64,000 nucleotides of DNA from Larus michahellis (taxonomy: Eukaryota > Chordata > Aves > Charadriiformes > Laridae), in contig NC_133913.1 of NCBI RefSeq assembly GCF_964199755.1, positions 8,410,201-8,474,200 on the forward strand, in the 5' to 3' direction. Shown here one piece after another: positions 34,500 through 46,524 of the stretch (position 1 is its first letter; each line of letters begins with the position of its first letter). A model generated the notes under the pieces. It was not told where the DNA came from, ran no database searches, and was given only the letters and a program-made list of their open reading frames with translations. The position numbers and the translations under genes are program-made.

Positions 34500-35122
34500 T
34501 TGGGGTGCCCAAATCCTGGTATTTATTTGTGAATCAGGCATCCAACGGTCAGAACAACCAATGGAGCCAAAAAAAAGAATCATGTTTGTTAATCAAATCA
34601 GGCTTTCTTAAAGGCTGGTGAAAACTTACACTGTTCGACTCTTCACATACTTAAATCGCAGGCATCCAGCGCGTTATCTGGTGCACTTTGATACCTCAAG
34701 GCCTAAATCACAGGCATCCGGTGTGCTGTCTGGGGCACTTTGACACCTCAAGGCCTAAATCACAGGCATCTGGTGTGTTTTAACACTTCAAAGGGAAGAG
34801 CTAAATTGTGAGATAAGCTGCAAAGAGTCTCCCCAAGGACACTGATAAAGATGAGGAGCCTTCAGCCTCACGACCATCAGGAGGCGGGACAAGACCGACC
34901 CCCTAGCAACACGTCGCTCAGACACGGAATATACCAGGATTGACACATATACGGGAACCAGAAGAGTATATAATCACTACTTTCGGGAAGTGGGGGTGCA
35001 CCGTTGGCGGAGCAAAGACTCCCCGGCCGCCCAGCGCTGTTTTGCTTGTTGCCGCTTGCTTAATAAACTAATTTGATTAATTGGACTGGTTCCTGTCAAT
35101 TATTGGGCCTCAATCTATAACA
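34500..35122 (+). mobile_element. LTR fossil with internal 52-bp tandem repeats
   Basis: U3-like sequence with two full 52-bp repeats (34652-34703, 34704-34755) and a partial third, each starting TAAATC-CAGGCATC. These are followed by AGTATATAATCAC (TATA-like, about 34965), CCCGGCCGCCCAGCGCTG, an AATAAACTAA poly-A region near 35062, and a probable end CTATAACA at 35122. No internal genes adjoin it, so it is probably a solo LTR. The 5' limit and target duplication are not resolved. Repeated U3 units are typical of LTR enhancers. Confidence 0.6.
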
Positions 35123-36269
35123 TCTGATCAAATATAAGTGTTCTTGCTATGGGGACCTGAATGTCTCTCTCAAGTCCTTTTATTTTCTTGCTCTCCAGTC
35201 AGTACATTTGAAGCATAGAGGCATAACTCACATGACGATACAGGGACTGGGGGAGCAAAGTCCTCCCCCTGTAAAAGCAGCTCAGGTTCCTGTCCTCTGT
35301 TGATCTGACTTTTCTCCCTCTGGTCCCTGTGCTGCCTGCTGGGTAAAATGGCTCAAATCCCCCACTCTTCCTTTTGAGTCTGAAGTGACAGGCAGAGCTG
35401 GTCAGAATTACTATTCAAGTGAGCAATGCATTTTCATATTCTAGGCTTTCACGCATGAAATGGGAGTCTTTCTTTCTAAGGATTTCTTCAACATAGTCCC
35501 TGGAGCTCTGTACTGTTCATAAGCTGAGATTCAAAGTAAAATTCTGCTGCATTTATTACATGTAAAGCTAGAAAATACCAATGTGATACTCTACTTTGTC
35601 CTTTTCAAGTAAATCAGTCAGATGATCTCAGTCAGAATTCCCAATTCCCAGCTCAGTCTGTCTGTGCAGAGACCAGAGGGGGAATGGAAGTCTTTGAGAG
35701 GTGTTAGCCATGATCTCAGAAACACTTCTGTGTCACACAATTTTAATGCTCTAGGTGATCTCACAGCCTCCTAGTCCGCTCTCTGCATCCTTCACTGTTT
35801 GAACACTACTGTAAACTTTTCAGTGTGTCTTGATTCCTGCCTTCCAGGTAATATTTTTGATCTTAAAAGGCATGGAGTTTGGGACTGGAGTGTCGGCTCA
35901 AAAGAATAAAGGAAGAGCAATAGTGAACAGTTACCATGTGATCCATCTCACCCAACATTAGAGTTCAACTGCTCACAGAGGTGTGCATGGCAACTGAGGA
36001 TGCCTCAAAATAACCCCAGGATATCATACCTTGCTGCTCGACTTACTGCTGGGTCCTGCACTCTCTACCGGTCTTGTACTGATTTTGTACATAAACTCTG
36101 GCATCTCAAATGACACAAAAAATCCTAGAAAACGTATGAGCTTCTCCTCTTGGAACACTTTTCTGGCCATATATAGGAGACAAAGGTTACTTGGGAAAAG
36201 TCAGTCTGCATGTACCGATCTGATCAACGTGGTCAACCTGATTGCCTATTACTGTCTTTGAAAAACAGC
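35123..36269. other. Intergenic, nothing recognised
   Basis: No gene or repeat identified. Confidence 0.5.
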
Positions 36270-37227
36270 AATGAACAGATTGAGAGGTTGTGGATAAAAA
36301 TTAAGGGCCAAGCCATCAAAGGAGATCTCATTAATGACATAGATAGCAGAATTGAGGGCAACTTCAGCAAGTTTGCAGGTGACACCAAGAGGAGTGGCAC
36401 AGTTGATTCACTTGAGGGAAGAGATGCCATCCAGATTCACCTTCACAGGCTTGATTATTAGCTTCATGTGAAACTCATGAAGTTCAACAAGGCCAAGTGC
36501 AAGGTCCTGCACCTGGTTTAGGTTGTCACCAGAATCAGTACAGACTGGGGATAAATCCATTGAGAGCAGCCCTGCAGAGAAGGACTTGGGGATACTGGTG
36601 GATGAAAAATTGGGTATGAGCCAGTAATGTGCACTTGCAGCCCAGAAAGTCAATCATATCCTGGGCTGCATCAAAAGAAGCATGGCCAGCAGGTCAAGCG
36701 AGGTGATTCTGCCTCTCTGCTCCACTCTCATGAGACCTCACCTGTAGTACTGCATCCAGCTCTGGGGTCCCCAGCAAAAGAGAGATGTGGGCCTGTTAGA
36801 GCAGGCCCAGAGGAAGGCCACAAAAATGATAACACTTGATAAAATGATGAGTCGTAACACTTACCTTATGAAGAAAGGCTGTGTTCAGCCTGGAGAAAAG
36901 AAAGGTCCAGGGACCTTATTACAGCCTTTCTGTATATAAAGGGGGCTTCTAGGAAAGATGGAGAGCAACCTTTTACCAAGGCCTGTAGTGACAGGGCAAG
37001 GGGCAATGGTTTTATACTGAAAGAGGGTAGCTCTAGATTGGCTATAAAGAAGCATTTTTTATGATGAGGGTGATGAGACACAGGTTGCCCAGAGAAGTTG
37101 TAGAAGTCAGATAATTGAGACTGTTCAAGGTCAGGTTGGTCAGGGATTTCAGCAATGGCAGGGGGATTGGACTAGATGACCTTTAAAGTCCCTTCCAACC
37201 CAATCCATTTTATGATTCTACGATAAA
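36270..37227 (+). mobile_element. CR1: CR1 LINE, decayed 3' part
   Basis: Starts with a short endonuclease piece (IERLWIKIKGQAIKGDL), then jumps to RT-end sequence: IDSRIEGNFSKFAGDTKRSGTV (equivalent of [11 protein letters not shown]), a KFNKAKCKVLHL-type stretch, DLGILVDEKL, MASRSSEVILPLCSTLMR-type residues, and the 3' tail with CCCTTCCAACCCAATCCATT and TATGATTCTACGATA. Frames are broken throughout. Confidence 0.85.
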
Positions 37228-38290
37228 TTGACTAGATTTGTGGACCAGGAGAGAGCATGGTATATCATTTACCTTGACTTTAGCAAGGATTTCCTCATTG
37301 TTTCCCATAAAATCCTTGTATCTAAGTTAGGTCATTATAATCTGGATGAGTGGACAGTTAGACGTGGAAAAAAACTACTTGGATAGTTGTACTCGGAAGA
37401 CAGTGGTTAATAGGTTGTCCTCAACTTGGAAGCTGATAAAAAGTAGAGTGCTGTAGGGGTCCGTACTAGAACCCATCATGTTTATCAGTGACCTGGAGGA
37501 GGGGCAAGAGAGTGCATTCTTGTCAGTTTCACAGATGATACCAAATTGAGGGGACCAGGCAATACTCTTAAAGGCAGGACTGCCGTTCAGAAGGACTTAG
37601 GCAGGAGGAAGGGGGACAAAAGGAACTGCAAGAAATTTAACAAGAACAATGTACATTCCCCTTGGGTGAAAATACAGACTGTCGACTGATTGTCTTGAGA
37701 ACAGCTCTATGGATAAGCACTTAGAGGACCCTGTGAGCAGCAAGTTGAGCATAAAACAAGCAGTATGCCCTAGCAGCAAAGAAAATCAACAGCACGCTGG
37801 GCTGCGTTAACAGGAGCATAGTCACTACATCAAAGGAAGTGACTGTTTCCCTCTAGTGGGAAGTCATTAGACGACATGTAGGCTACTGCATCAAGTTGTG
37901 GGTCCCCTGGTTCAGGAAACAGAAGCGAATGAACTGAAGCAATTTCAGAGGAAGGACACTAAGGTGGTTGGTGACCTTAGCACATGCCGTGTGAGGAAGA
38001 GCTGAGGGAAGATGGCTTGTTGATCCTGGAAAAAGGAATTTTTCAGAGAAACCTAACAGCAAGCCCTTCAGTACATTATGAATGTTATGAAAAGGAAGGA
38101 GCCTGGCTCTTCATAGTTGTGCAAGGTGGGAAGATGTGAAATAAGAGGCTTAAATTTAAAACAGACTGTATTTAAAGGAAAACTTTTTTCACCTTGAAAA
38201 GCAGTCAAGCATTGGAAAAGGGTATCCAGAGATGTTCTTAGGTAACCTGACTGAGCAACCTGAATCAAGGCCCTGCAGTTCCATATGAAC
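37228..38290 (+). mobile_element. CR1: CR1 LINE, second decayed copy in tandem
   Basis: Directly follows another CR1. It begins within the RT domain (YLDFSKDF for the RT YLDFSKAFD motif), then FVSFTDDTKL (FADDTKL), a C-terminal zinc-knuckle-less CR1 end, and RVSRDVL-like residues. Many frame changes. The 3' tail is not clear. Confidence 0.75.
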
Positions 38291-38372
38291 ATCAAAATGT
38301 CAAATTTTCCAAGTTTTCCCTCAATCTAAAGCTACATCTGCACTTTATTTCTTAATATGATTTCAGATGAAA

Positions 38373-38420
38373 AGAGGGAGAGGAGAGGAGAGGAGGGGAG
38401 GGGAGGGGAGGGGAGGGGAG
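38373..38420 (+). repeat. GA-rich simple repeat (GGAGA / GGGGA)
   Basis: About four AGGAG units followed by about five GAGGG units, a purine-only tract of 48 bp separating CR1 copies of opposite orientation. Confidence 0.9.
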
Positions 38421-38429
38421 CCTGACCAC

Positions 38430-39330
38430 TTCAGGGCTGACCAAAAGTTAAAGAATGTTATAAAGAACATTGTCCAAATGCCTCGTAAATACTGAAAGGC
38501 ATGGGGCATCAACCACATCTCCAGGAAGGCTGTTCCGATGTGTGGCCACCCTCTCAGTAAAGAAATGTTTCCTAATGTGAACCCTGAACCTTCCTGGATG
38601 CAGCTTTGAACCATTCTCATGTGTCCTGTCACTGGATTTCAGGGAGAAGGGATCAGCACCTTCCTTTCTCACTTCCCCTCCACAGGAAGCTGTAGAGAGC
38701 AATGAGGTCACCTCTCAGACTCTTTTTCTCTTAGACAAACCCAAAGTCCTCACTCACTCCTCATAGGACATACCTTTCAGCCCTTTCACTGTCTTTGTTG
38801 CCTTCCTCTGGATGCATTCAGGTACTTTCACATCTTTCTTAAATTGTGGGGCCCAGAACTGCACGCAGTACTCAAGATGAGGCCACACCAACGTTAAATA
38901 CAGCAGGATAATCCCCTCTCTTGACCGGCTGGTTGGACTGTGTTTGATGCACCCCAGGCTGTGGTTTGTCCTCTTGGCTGTGGTTTGTCCTCTTGGCTGT
39001 GGTTTGTCCTCTTGGCTGCCAGGGCACACTGCTGACTCCTGTTGAGCCTGCTGCCAACCAGCACCCCCAGATCCCTTTCTGCAGGGCTGCTCTCCAGACA
39101 CTCCTCTCCCAGTTTATACTTGTTCCTGGTGTTACTCCATCCCAGGTGCAGAATCTGTCATTTGGACTTGTTAAATTCCATCCATTGGAATCATTGCCCG
39201 ATGCTCCGATCTATACAGATCCCTCTGCAAGGCCTCTTATCCCTCAAGACAGTCAGCAGCACCTCCTGGTTTAGTATCATCAGCGAACTTCCATTCAACT
39301 CCTGCATCTACCTCATTGACGTTTGCCTCT
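38430..39330 (-). mobile_element. CR1: CR1 LINE, minus strand, with 19-bp triplication
   Basis: Minus-strand CR1 ORF2 C-terminus: GRFRVHIRKHFFTERVATH, LVWPHLEYCVQFWAPQFKKD, CIQRKATKTVKGLKG. Around 38961-39017 a TGTGGTTTGTCCTCTTGGC unit is present three times in a row, which inserts QPRGQTTAKRTN-like residues into the frame. 5'-ward it runs into degraded DTKP and KCRF-type sequence to about 39330. Confidence 0.85.
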
Positions 39331-39475
39331 TCCCCTGCCCATCTGCTTATGACTATCTTCCACTGGAGAGGTATAGTGACATCGAAGATATACAGTTAGT
39401 GCTTCAAATGATCTCTGGCTGATTGCCATGAGGTCTGGTACTCATGGTGATCATAGGCCATAGCATCATCTAGTT

Positions 39476-39756
39476 CAGTGGTCTCCAAACTTCTTTGACT
39501 GCACAACACATCAGTAAAAAATTTTTGAGCACAACTCCCAATATATGTATATTTATTTATAAATTATATACACATACTACTTCACTAACGCATTATGTAC
39601 ATTATGAAACATACATAAAAATAGAAATAAAAACAGGATTAGATGAAGATGAAATAAACACTTTTAAAAATTATTTTAAAAATATTAATGGTAATAAAAT
39701 AGTTTCTTCCTATGCCCCAGTGGATTGTTTTGTGCACCCCACTTTAGACACCACTG
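39476..39756. mobile_element. hAT-type MITE (281 bp)
   Basis: Terminal inverted repeats: the start is CAGTGGTCTCCAAACT and the reverse complement of the end is CAGTGGTGTCTAAAGT (13 of 16 matching by position if aligned without gaps at the GGT, fewer otherwise). The flanks are ATCTAGTT (39468-39475) and ATATACTT (39757-39764), which agree at 6 of 8 positions, as expected for an aged 8-bp hAT target duplication. The interior is A/T-rich and codes for nothing. A Charlie-like non-autonomous DNA transposon is the best fit. Confidence 0.75.
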
Positions 39757-39764
39757 ATATACTT

Positions 39765-42724
39765 CATCCAAAGGTGTTGCCCAGCACTATGGCTAGTTAT
39801 GCAATGTAAAGGTCCCTGTCATGTACCTGGAGTACTAAGAACTTTCTGAAGATAGGAATTTTCTGAGTCTAGATTAATTTCAGGGATGCTACCCCCTGGA
39901 GCATTGTTTGGAGGGCAGGTGGGGTCCCTGAGCGTGCAAAGATGTCACTAGATGTCAATATTCAGACATCAGTATTCAGACACTGGACTCCTCCCGCTTC
40001 TGGTGTCTTCCATGTCAGTGTCCCCACGTTTGTGAGGTGCCCAAGTTCTGATCTTCTGATTCCCCAACTATTAGGGGAGAGCTGCTCAACACAGCCAATG
40101 AAGCAAGAGAATGTTTCAGCTCACCTTAGAGGAGACCTGCATTTGATCAGATTAATTCACTAAGTGGATCTGTAGTGACTGTATCAGATGATGAGACACC
40201 CACATCACAGACACAAAGCTTCACTGTACTAAATCCAGAAGTCTGCATCTGCAGCTGATTCTCCCCTCTGCAATTTAGGATGGCTTGCATTGGTGCTTCA
40301 TGTCCTTGTCACCCTCGTGGCCTGATCATTACAAGCCAGCATCCTTTTCAAAAGAGAATGTGCTTAAGACAGACCCAAGGAAAAAAGTGGCATGAATCTT
40401 CCTAAGCTTTTGTGACCTCTGACTTTTACTTCTAAGTTACAGTTGTTTGCTTTATGCATGGCCAAAAAGGATCTATGGAATGTGATTTATTATTCTTAAC
40501 GCTGATGGCTGAAACTATTGTATAAATCACCCTTTGGAGGGATCAGTCGTCCTCTCTTGACTAAAGACAGTCCTTGAACCACTGTCTTGGATTTAAAGTG
40601 TCACCTCAGATGAATCCTGTCCTTAATCTTGTCCTTTGCACCTCATGCAGGTGTTGGATTTGACAACATGGAAGATACCTTGAGACTTTGGCAGATATTC
40701 TTGAACCCTTCTGAAACCACAAAAGAAGCCTGGATATCCTAAGGTATAAATTGCTGTTATAGATCTGTGTGCAGGGAACTGAATCAAAGCTCTATAGCAT
40801 TGATATTAAAGACAGGTAAGATGAATCGTATCTACTGCTGTCTCAACTTTTTCCCTCTTGGAATGAACCATAAGCCCAGGCAATTGAATAAGCCAAGAAA
40901 GAAGGCACGTCTGTGACAATTACACTCCCAGAAGACCACAAAGGATCTCTCTGGGGAGATCATCGCACGTCATCTTGGAAAGGGAGAAAACTAGAACAAA
41001 CCAAATTAAATAGCACTGATGTAATGACTCACACAGAAAAAGCTCTCAGAAGAAGCTAGGGCTGCTAGTCTGGTACCCTTTAAAGTAATTGCAAAATGGA
41101 AGCAATTTTAATGGCACTGAATTAAGAATTTTCTCTTTCTGGGCATTTGGTGTTGAACCTTTTAGTAATATGTAGAGCTGAAGAATGACATGTGATCCAA
41201 CTCCCTGAAGGCGACGAAAACCTGCCTATTGAGACAATGCGTATTGTCTTCTCCCCCAAAGAAGAGGTTTTCTAACCCTTGCAAAGTTCTCTAAATGTAC
41301 TGTACAATTAATTTATTAGAAATAGTCACTTTATCAATTTAAATATTCTATGTTATTACTCCTACTATTATTACTGTCTCTGCTGTAATTCAAGATTTGT
41401 TGATAGATTCATGTCAGGATTCTTGTTAATCTTTAGGAGTAATTCACACTTCTTTCATTGTAAGATACATGAATTAAAGTATTTTTATTAAAATCATTGC
41501 ACAAGAGTGCAGGCAGTATTCATCTCTGCAAGTTAGGCATCAAAATCTGAGGAAGTACTTTAAGCTCAGTGTATTGTGAGTGGAGAGAGCAAGAGAGGTC
41601 CAGAAGGCAATTTTCAGACTTATCTTCACTACCTGCTTAAGACAGAGCTAAGTTATCCCTGCCAATGCTTATTGTCATCAACTAATTAGAAGAACCTGCT
41701 GTGACTAACTCAAAACTTGCACAAGCTTTAGACACCTCATTTAGGGCATTTGGCAGCATTAAATGTCTGATTTGGTTGCATACATACAGGTCTCTAGTTC
41801 CGTTTGAAATGCCTTAAGGTTACCTGACTAGCCTCCAATTGTGTCCCCAAGGGCAATGGTCCTCCACGGTGTCTGCCACTCCTCTAGGTGTCTCATTAGT
41901 CTTGGAATTCAAGTGGATCCTTCTGTCAATGTATAAAATTCAATAGAATAACTCAGTGACATTTTACATGCCTTACAGTGTCCCATTTCATTTCCGGCTT
42001 GCAGAAAACTATAAATACATGTACAATCTGCCAGCACTATATCAATGTCCTGGATATTCAAGGGTGCCTAAGATGTTATTAGACATCTATGTTTAAGCAA
42101 CTGAGGTCCATCCCAGTTGTCCAAGTGTAGGTTAATTACCTTAAGTGTGATTATTCTCACTTAAACTGAAATCTACATCTTTGTCTTTTTTTGGTTAAGG
42201 GATAGTTATAGACAATGCAGGAAATAGTGGAGGTATTCATAAAGGCTACATTCAATCAAGTGTTGTTCCTCTTCAGAGCTCCTGTTGGGAATGCCTATGC
42301 TTACAAGTTATATCAGGGTCATCCGCTGTAAAGCTCCAGTCCTTTAACTCTCCATTCCCCCTCCCCTGTCACGTCCCGTTTTGTTTTAACTGTCTCTTTA
42401 GACTCTGAAGATCAGACAGAAGGAAGGAAGGATCACTGCTCAATACCTTCTTCTACAGTATGGATTCACTTACCTTTACACGCTTAGCATTGGGAGTATT
42501 GCTCAGAAAGGCAGTGTAGACTTCATCTTAGAAACCAGTGAGGAGCGGTAGGAGGCAATTCAAAGTCGAGATCAATAAGATTGAACCTTGATGAATCCTC
42601 TTCTTTGGAAGAACACCCACTAAAAAAGGAACACTCGCTGATTTCAGGAACAAGGTTTTGGAGGCTCTTGCTCATTACTTTTTTTTTTTGGTGTGTTCTT
42701 CCCTCGAAACAGTTTTATCTGTTT
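39765..42724. other. Intergenic, nothing recognised
   Basis: A/T-rich unique-looking DNA upstream of the OR6-like pseudogene. No gene, RNA or repeat family identified. Confidence 0.5.
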
Positions 42725-43660
42725 AAAGGTGAGCTACAGAGGGAGAATCAAACAACACCCTCTTGGGTGTTACTGATGATGATCAACTCCAGTATGTGCT
42801 CTTTACCATCCTGTTAGTCACCTACATCTTGACTTTAACAGGTAACATTGTCATCATCACCCTGATAAACCATCATCTTCAGATTCCCATGTACTTCTTT
42901 CTCAGGAACCTCTCCATTTTAGAGATTGGCTTTACCACCGCTGTCATCCCCAAAGCATTGGCCACCCTGGTTTAGGCAAAAAAACCTAATTTCTTTAAGG
43001 GGTTGTCTCACACGAATTTTCTCTACTTCATGCTAAGTACCACTGAGTTTCTCCTGGTAGCTGTATTGTCCTTTGACAGGTATGTGGCCATCTGCAAACC
43101 TCTACAGTATATGGCCATTAGGAATTTGCAAGCCTGCAGCCTGTTGGTGATTACTGCCTGGATTGGTGGGGCTGTCCTCATTCTTTCTCCATCAGCAGTA
43201 TATTTCCAAGTGCTGTTCTGTGGGTGAAACATCATTAAACATTTTTTTCTGTGATAGCACACCAAAGATTTAGCTCTAATGTGGAAAAAACAAAGTCCTA
43301 GAGTGCACGAATTTAATCTCAGCAGTGTTCACCCTACTGGGTAGCCTAGCTTTTACGACTGTATCCTACATCAACATCATTACTGCTGTGGTCAAAATCC
43401 CCCCTGTGCCTGGCAGACAGAAAGCCTTTTCCACCTGTGCCTCTCACCTCACTGTGGTGTCTATGACGTATGACAGGTGTGTCTTCATGTACCCACCCAG
43501 ACCAACAGACTAGACCTCAGCAAGGTGGTGTCCATCTTGAATACTTTGGTATCTCCTCTGCTTGATCCATATATCTGAAGCTTAAGGAACGCACAGTTTC
43601 GGGAGGCCTTAAGCGAAAGCATCAAATGGAGTATAATTATTTCTAACGCCCAGAAATTTG
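42725..43660 (+). pseudogene. Olfactory receptor pseudogene, OR6-like
   Basis: Plus-strand OR of near full length. Recognisable: ENQTT N-terminus, then after a frame change [29 protein letters not shown] (TM1 GN), [30 protein letters not shown], then SFDRYVAICKPLQY (TM3/DRY), ITAWIGGAVL, VSYINIITAVVKIP, KAFSTCASHLTVV (TM6). [19 protein letters not shown] is typical of family 6 receptors (OR6M/OR6X type). There is an in-frame stop after ATLV near 42973, another after LFCG near 43225, and further frame changes; the TM7 NPxIY motif is degraded. Human OR6M1, OR6X1 and OR6T1 lie close to VWA5A, which supports the assignment. Confidence 0.88.
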
Positions 43661-43752
43661 AGGTGGTGTTGAATGTATGAATTCTTGTGTGAATCAAGAA
43701 CAGGAAAGAAAACAATTTAATAACATTCCTGTCTCTCCTTAAACATCCACAC

Positions 43753-43774
43753 ATGCATGCATGCATGCATGCAT
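43753..43774 (+). repeat. (ATGC)n microsatellite
   Basis: Five and a half ATGC units, followed by ATAC and ATCC variants; a short palindromic simple repeat. Confidence 0.9.
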
Positions 43775-45014
43775 ACATCCATTAATCCACCCACCTATTC
43801 ATCAATCCATCTTCAAACAATTGTCAATAATCTTGTAAATTACAGAAAGTTAAATTATGCTTTATGTTCTTTCTCCTTTCTTTTTCTTCCCACAAACTTT
43901 CTGATTTTCTTTTCTCCATGGTGAATGATTTAGGATAGTGGTGGCTAGTCCACAAATCACTCTCTTACTGGATAGTCCAAGTCCACATGAAGAACGAAGG
44001 GAAGTACAAAGGGCTTTGTGCAAACATCACTGTGTTATTTACTTGTACACATAGAACACTTCCTTCCTTCAATGGAATGGAATCAGAGAGGATGGAAAGG
44101 TATGAGACAGAGGGAAAAATATCATCAGCTATCTTTGAATATCTTTGAAGGCCTGAGCCTTCCATCCTCACGAGTCTCAGTGATACGTAGTGTGTGATAG
44201 ATCAGTCTCTGCTGTATACATAAAAGCCTCAATGGATAAAGGGTATCGGCTATATATAGGGTACTCCTATTATCCAGAGAGTGAAGATGGGAAGAATGCT
44301 AGATGTTTTCTAAAATAGCTGCATTTTTTTTTTCACTGATGAAGGAATGAAGGAACTAGTGTCCAATTTGTGACATTTGTAGGTTTTTGTAATTCATGTC
44401 ATGCTTGCTGGAACCCATCTTATTTAAGCTTTAGGAAGCTAGGATGGGAAGAATCTTATCTAACATCAGTGATCGGATTCAGCATCTGATCTGGACCTAT
44501 GTATAGACATCTAAAAATAGGCATTAGGATATGTGTACAAATGGCCATTCCTGGCCTACATTAAGAGACATCAACAGGAGTAATCAGAAGGCATTACAGG
44601 CAGCAAAAGGGGTATAATGTGCATATAGTTTGGCCTGACTCAGGGCCTTGTTAACAAAACAGCAACATGGAAATTGATATCAAATCAGGAGTATGAGCTT
44701 AACAGAACTAATCAACAAGGTAGAAATTACCAGAGCAACCACGTCATAAATATCCAAGTTGTCATTAAATGTAGAAAAATGTAGGCTAATGAGGAAAGGG
44801 TAAGCAGAGGTGGGCATTTTATTTGAGAGTGGCAGCCAGTGATAAAGGGGAAAAACGTGGGAGGGGAAAAGAATATCAGGTGATGCAGCTTATGTGATGG
44901 TGACTGTTCTGTACATCTGTCAAACAACCCTGCTCCTGTTCAGTGGATTTTGGAACAGGAGAAGAAAAGTGTTGCTGTCATAACCATACTTGTGTCTGAC
45001 ACCTTCATGGTTGA
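43775..45014. other. Intergenic, nothing recognised
   Basis: No supported gene or repeat family. Confidence 0.5.
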
Positions 45015-45019
45015 GAGAC

Positions 45020-45407
45020 TGTCTTGGTTCCGGCGGGGAGAGGGTTAATTCTCCCCAGGCTCTGGCAGGGACACAAGTATTCCATCCCATGTGAGCCATG
45101 CCCACTGGGAGCTGCCAGGGTAGGGGGCAGGAAGTCCCTGCTTGGGAGTGGGCTGGGGCATCCCAGGTCCGGTCTGTGAGCGGTGGTTCCATAATAGGTC
45201 TCTGAGTGGCGGTTCGGTAATCGTGTTTGTATATTCCTCTATCTGTGTTATTGTTGTGGTTTTCTTGTTCCCTGTTGCTGTTCTGTTAAACTGCTTTTGT
45301 CTAAACCCACGAGTTTTGCCTTTTTCTTCTGATACTTCCCTGTGGGAGGGAAGCTCTGAGAGAGCGGCACGTGGTCCTTTGCTGCTGTCTGAGGCCAAAC
45401 CATGACA
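45020..45407 (+). mobile_element. Solo LTR fossil with 5-bp target duplication
   Basis: 388 bp, starts TGTCTTGGTTCCGGCGGG and ends GGCCAAACCATGACA, so it has the TG...CA LTR ends. The 5-bp sequence GAGAC occurs immediately before (45015-45019) and after (45408-45412), a perfect target duplication. No internal sequence is present, so it is a solo LTR left by recombination between two LTRs. R/U5 architecture (CTAAACCCACGAGTTTTGCC, GGGAGGGAAGCTCTGAGAGA) is related to the LTR at 1082-1413. Well-preserved ends suggest moderate age. Confidence 0.9.
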
Positions 45408-45412
45408 GAGAC

Positions 45413-46524
45413 CTGGTGTCTTTTACTTAAATTTGGTGAGGGAACACGTAGGGATAGGAAAGGCAGTCTGACTTCCTAGTGAAGAGCTTTACTTTACTGA
45501 CACCTTGTGCTACTTTAGATGCTCTGGACTACAACATGAACAGGGCTAGTAGATATGGTGCAAGGGCACCGCAAGATTCAGCTCCTCTACAGTAGGGGCT
45601 GAACATACTAGAACATCTGAATGTGATCACCCCTCTGAGTTTCAAAAATGACTTAAATAGAAGTTTTTTAGGGTATCAGAGTCATTATCATGATTTGGGT
45701 GATACAACACAGGATGTACTGTGTACCATCTGGAGCAGCAGCTGTAGACAAAATGGAATAACCTGTAATAAAAAGGCACTAATTCCCCAGGTAATGTTAT
45801 TGCCCCGTACTCTTCAAACTAGTCATCCACCAGTTACTTTTTGAATAACAGAAGTAAGCACGTTGAGGGCATTTTTCTTCTGAATGATAGTCTGCATGGC
45901 AAGTAGGGATTCATGCTATAGAATTGCCAACAGGATGTCAGAAATGTCTGTATCTACCCCATGATACCAAAGGCAGTTTAGAAAACTTTTCTAGAACTGG
46001 CAAAATTAATTGTTTTCTCCTTCCTGTTCAGTAACTTTCAGTGGACTTTTGTCCCTCAAATTTACTAATCATGCTTTCTGTCATAAACCTCAGCTAAGGG
46101 AAATAACACAGAATAGCTTTCTTTTGTTTGGCATCCCATACAGAAAGATCACAATATCCTGCTGGTATCAGCTCACTACCCATCACTACCACGTGGCACC
46201 GAGTCTCTGGATTCTGACCCTCAAGTGTGCAATCCTGTTTCCAAGAAGGCTGCACACACAAGCAAGTTTGAACATGCTTTTATTGGTGGCCAGAAAGCAG
46301 AGCAAGAGGTAGCACTGTTGGGCAGCAGTGAGAGAGAGGAAGGGAATAATGTGAAACTGCATGTACTTGGGACCTGCATTTTTACCTTGCCATCAAGATA
46401 TTCCTAAGCGCAGAAGCCTGTGCATATGCCATGAGAGCATCTCTGACTCCACTTCAACTGCCCCCGGAAACCTCTGAGCATCAGCAGGTGTTTGATGCAT
46501 TGTGGAAATGGGGCACTGAGCATT
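45413..46524. other. Intergenic, nothing recognised
   Basis: No supported gene or repeat; downstream flank of the serine protease pseudogene. Confidence 0.5.

Noticed and set aside
43753-43800. CRISPR-like or hairpin array
   Set aside because: Only a short ATGC microsatellite; no spaced repeats.
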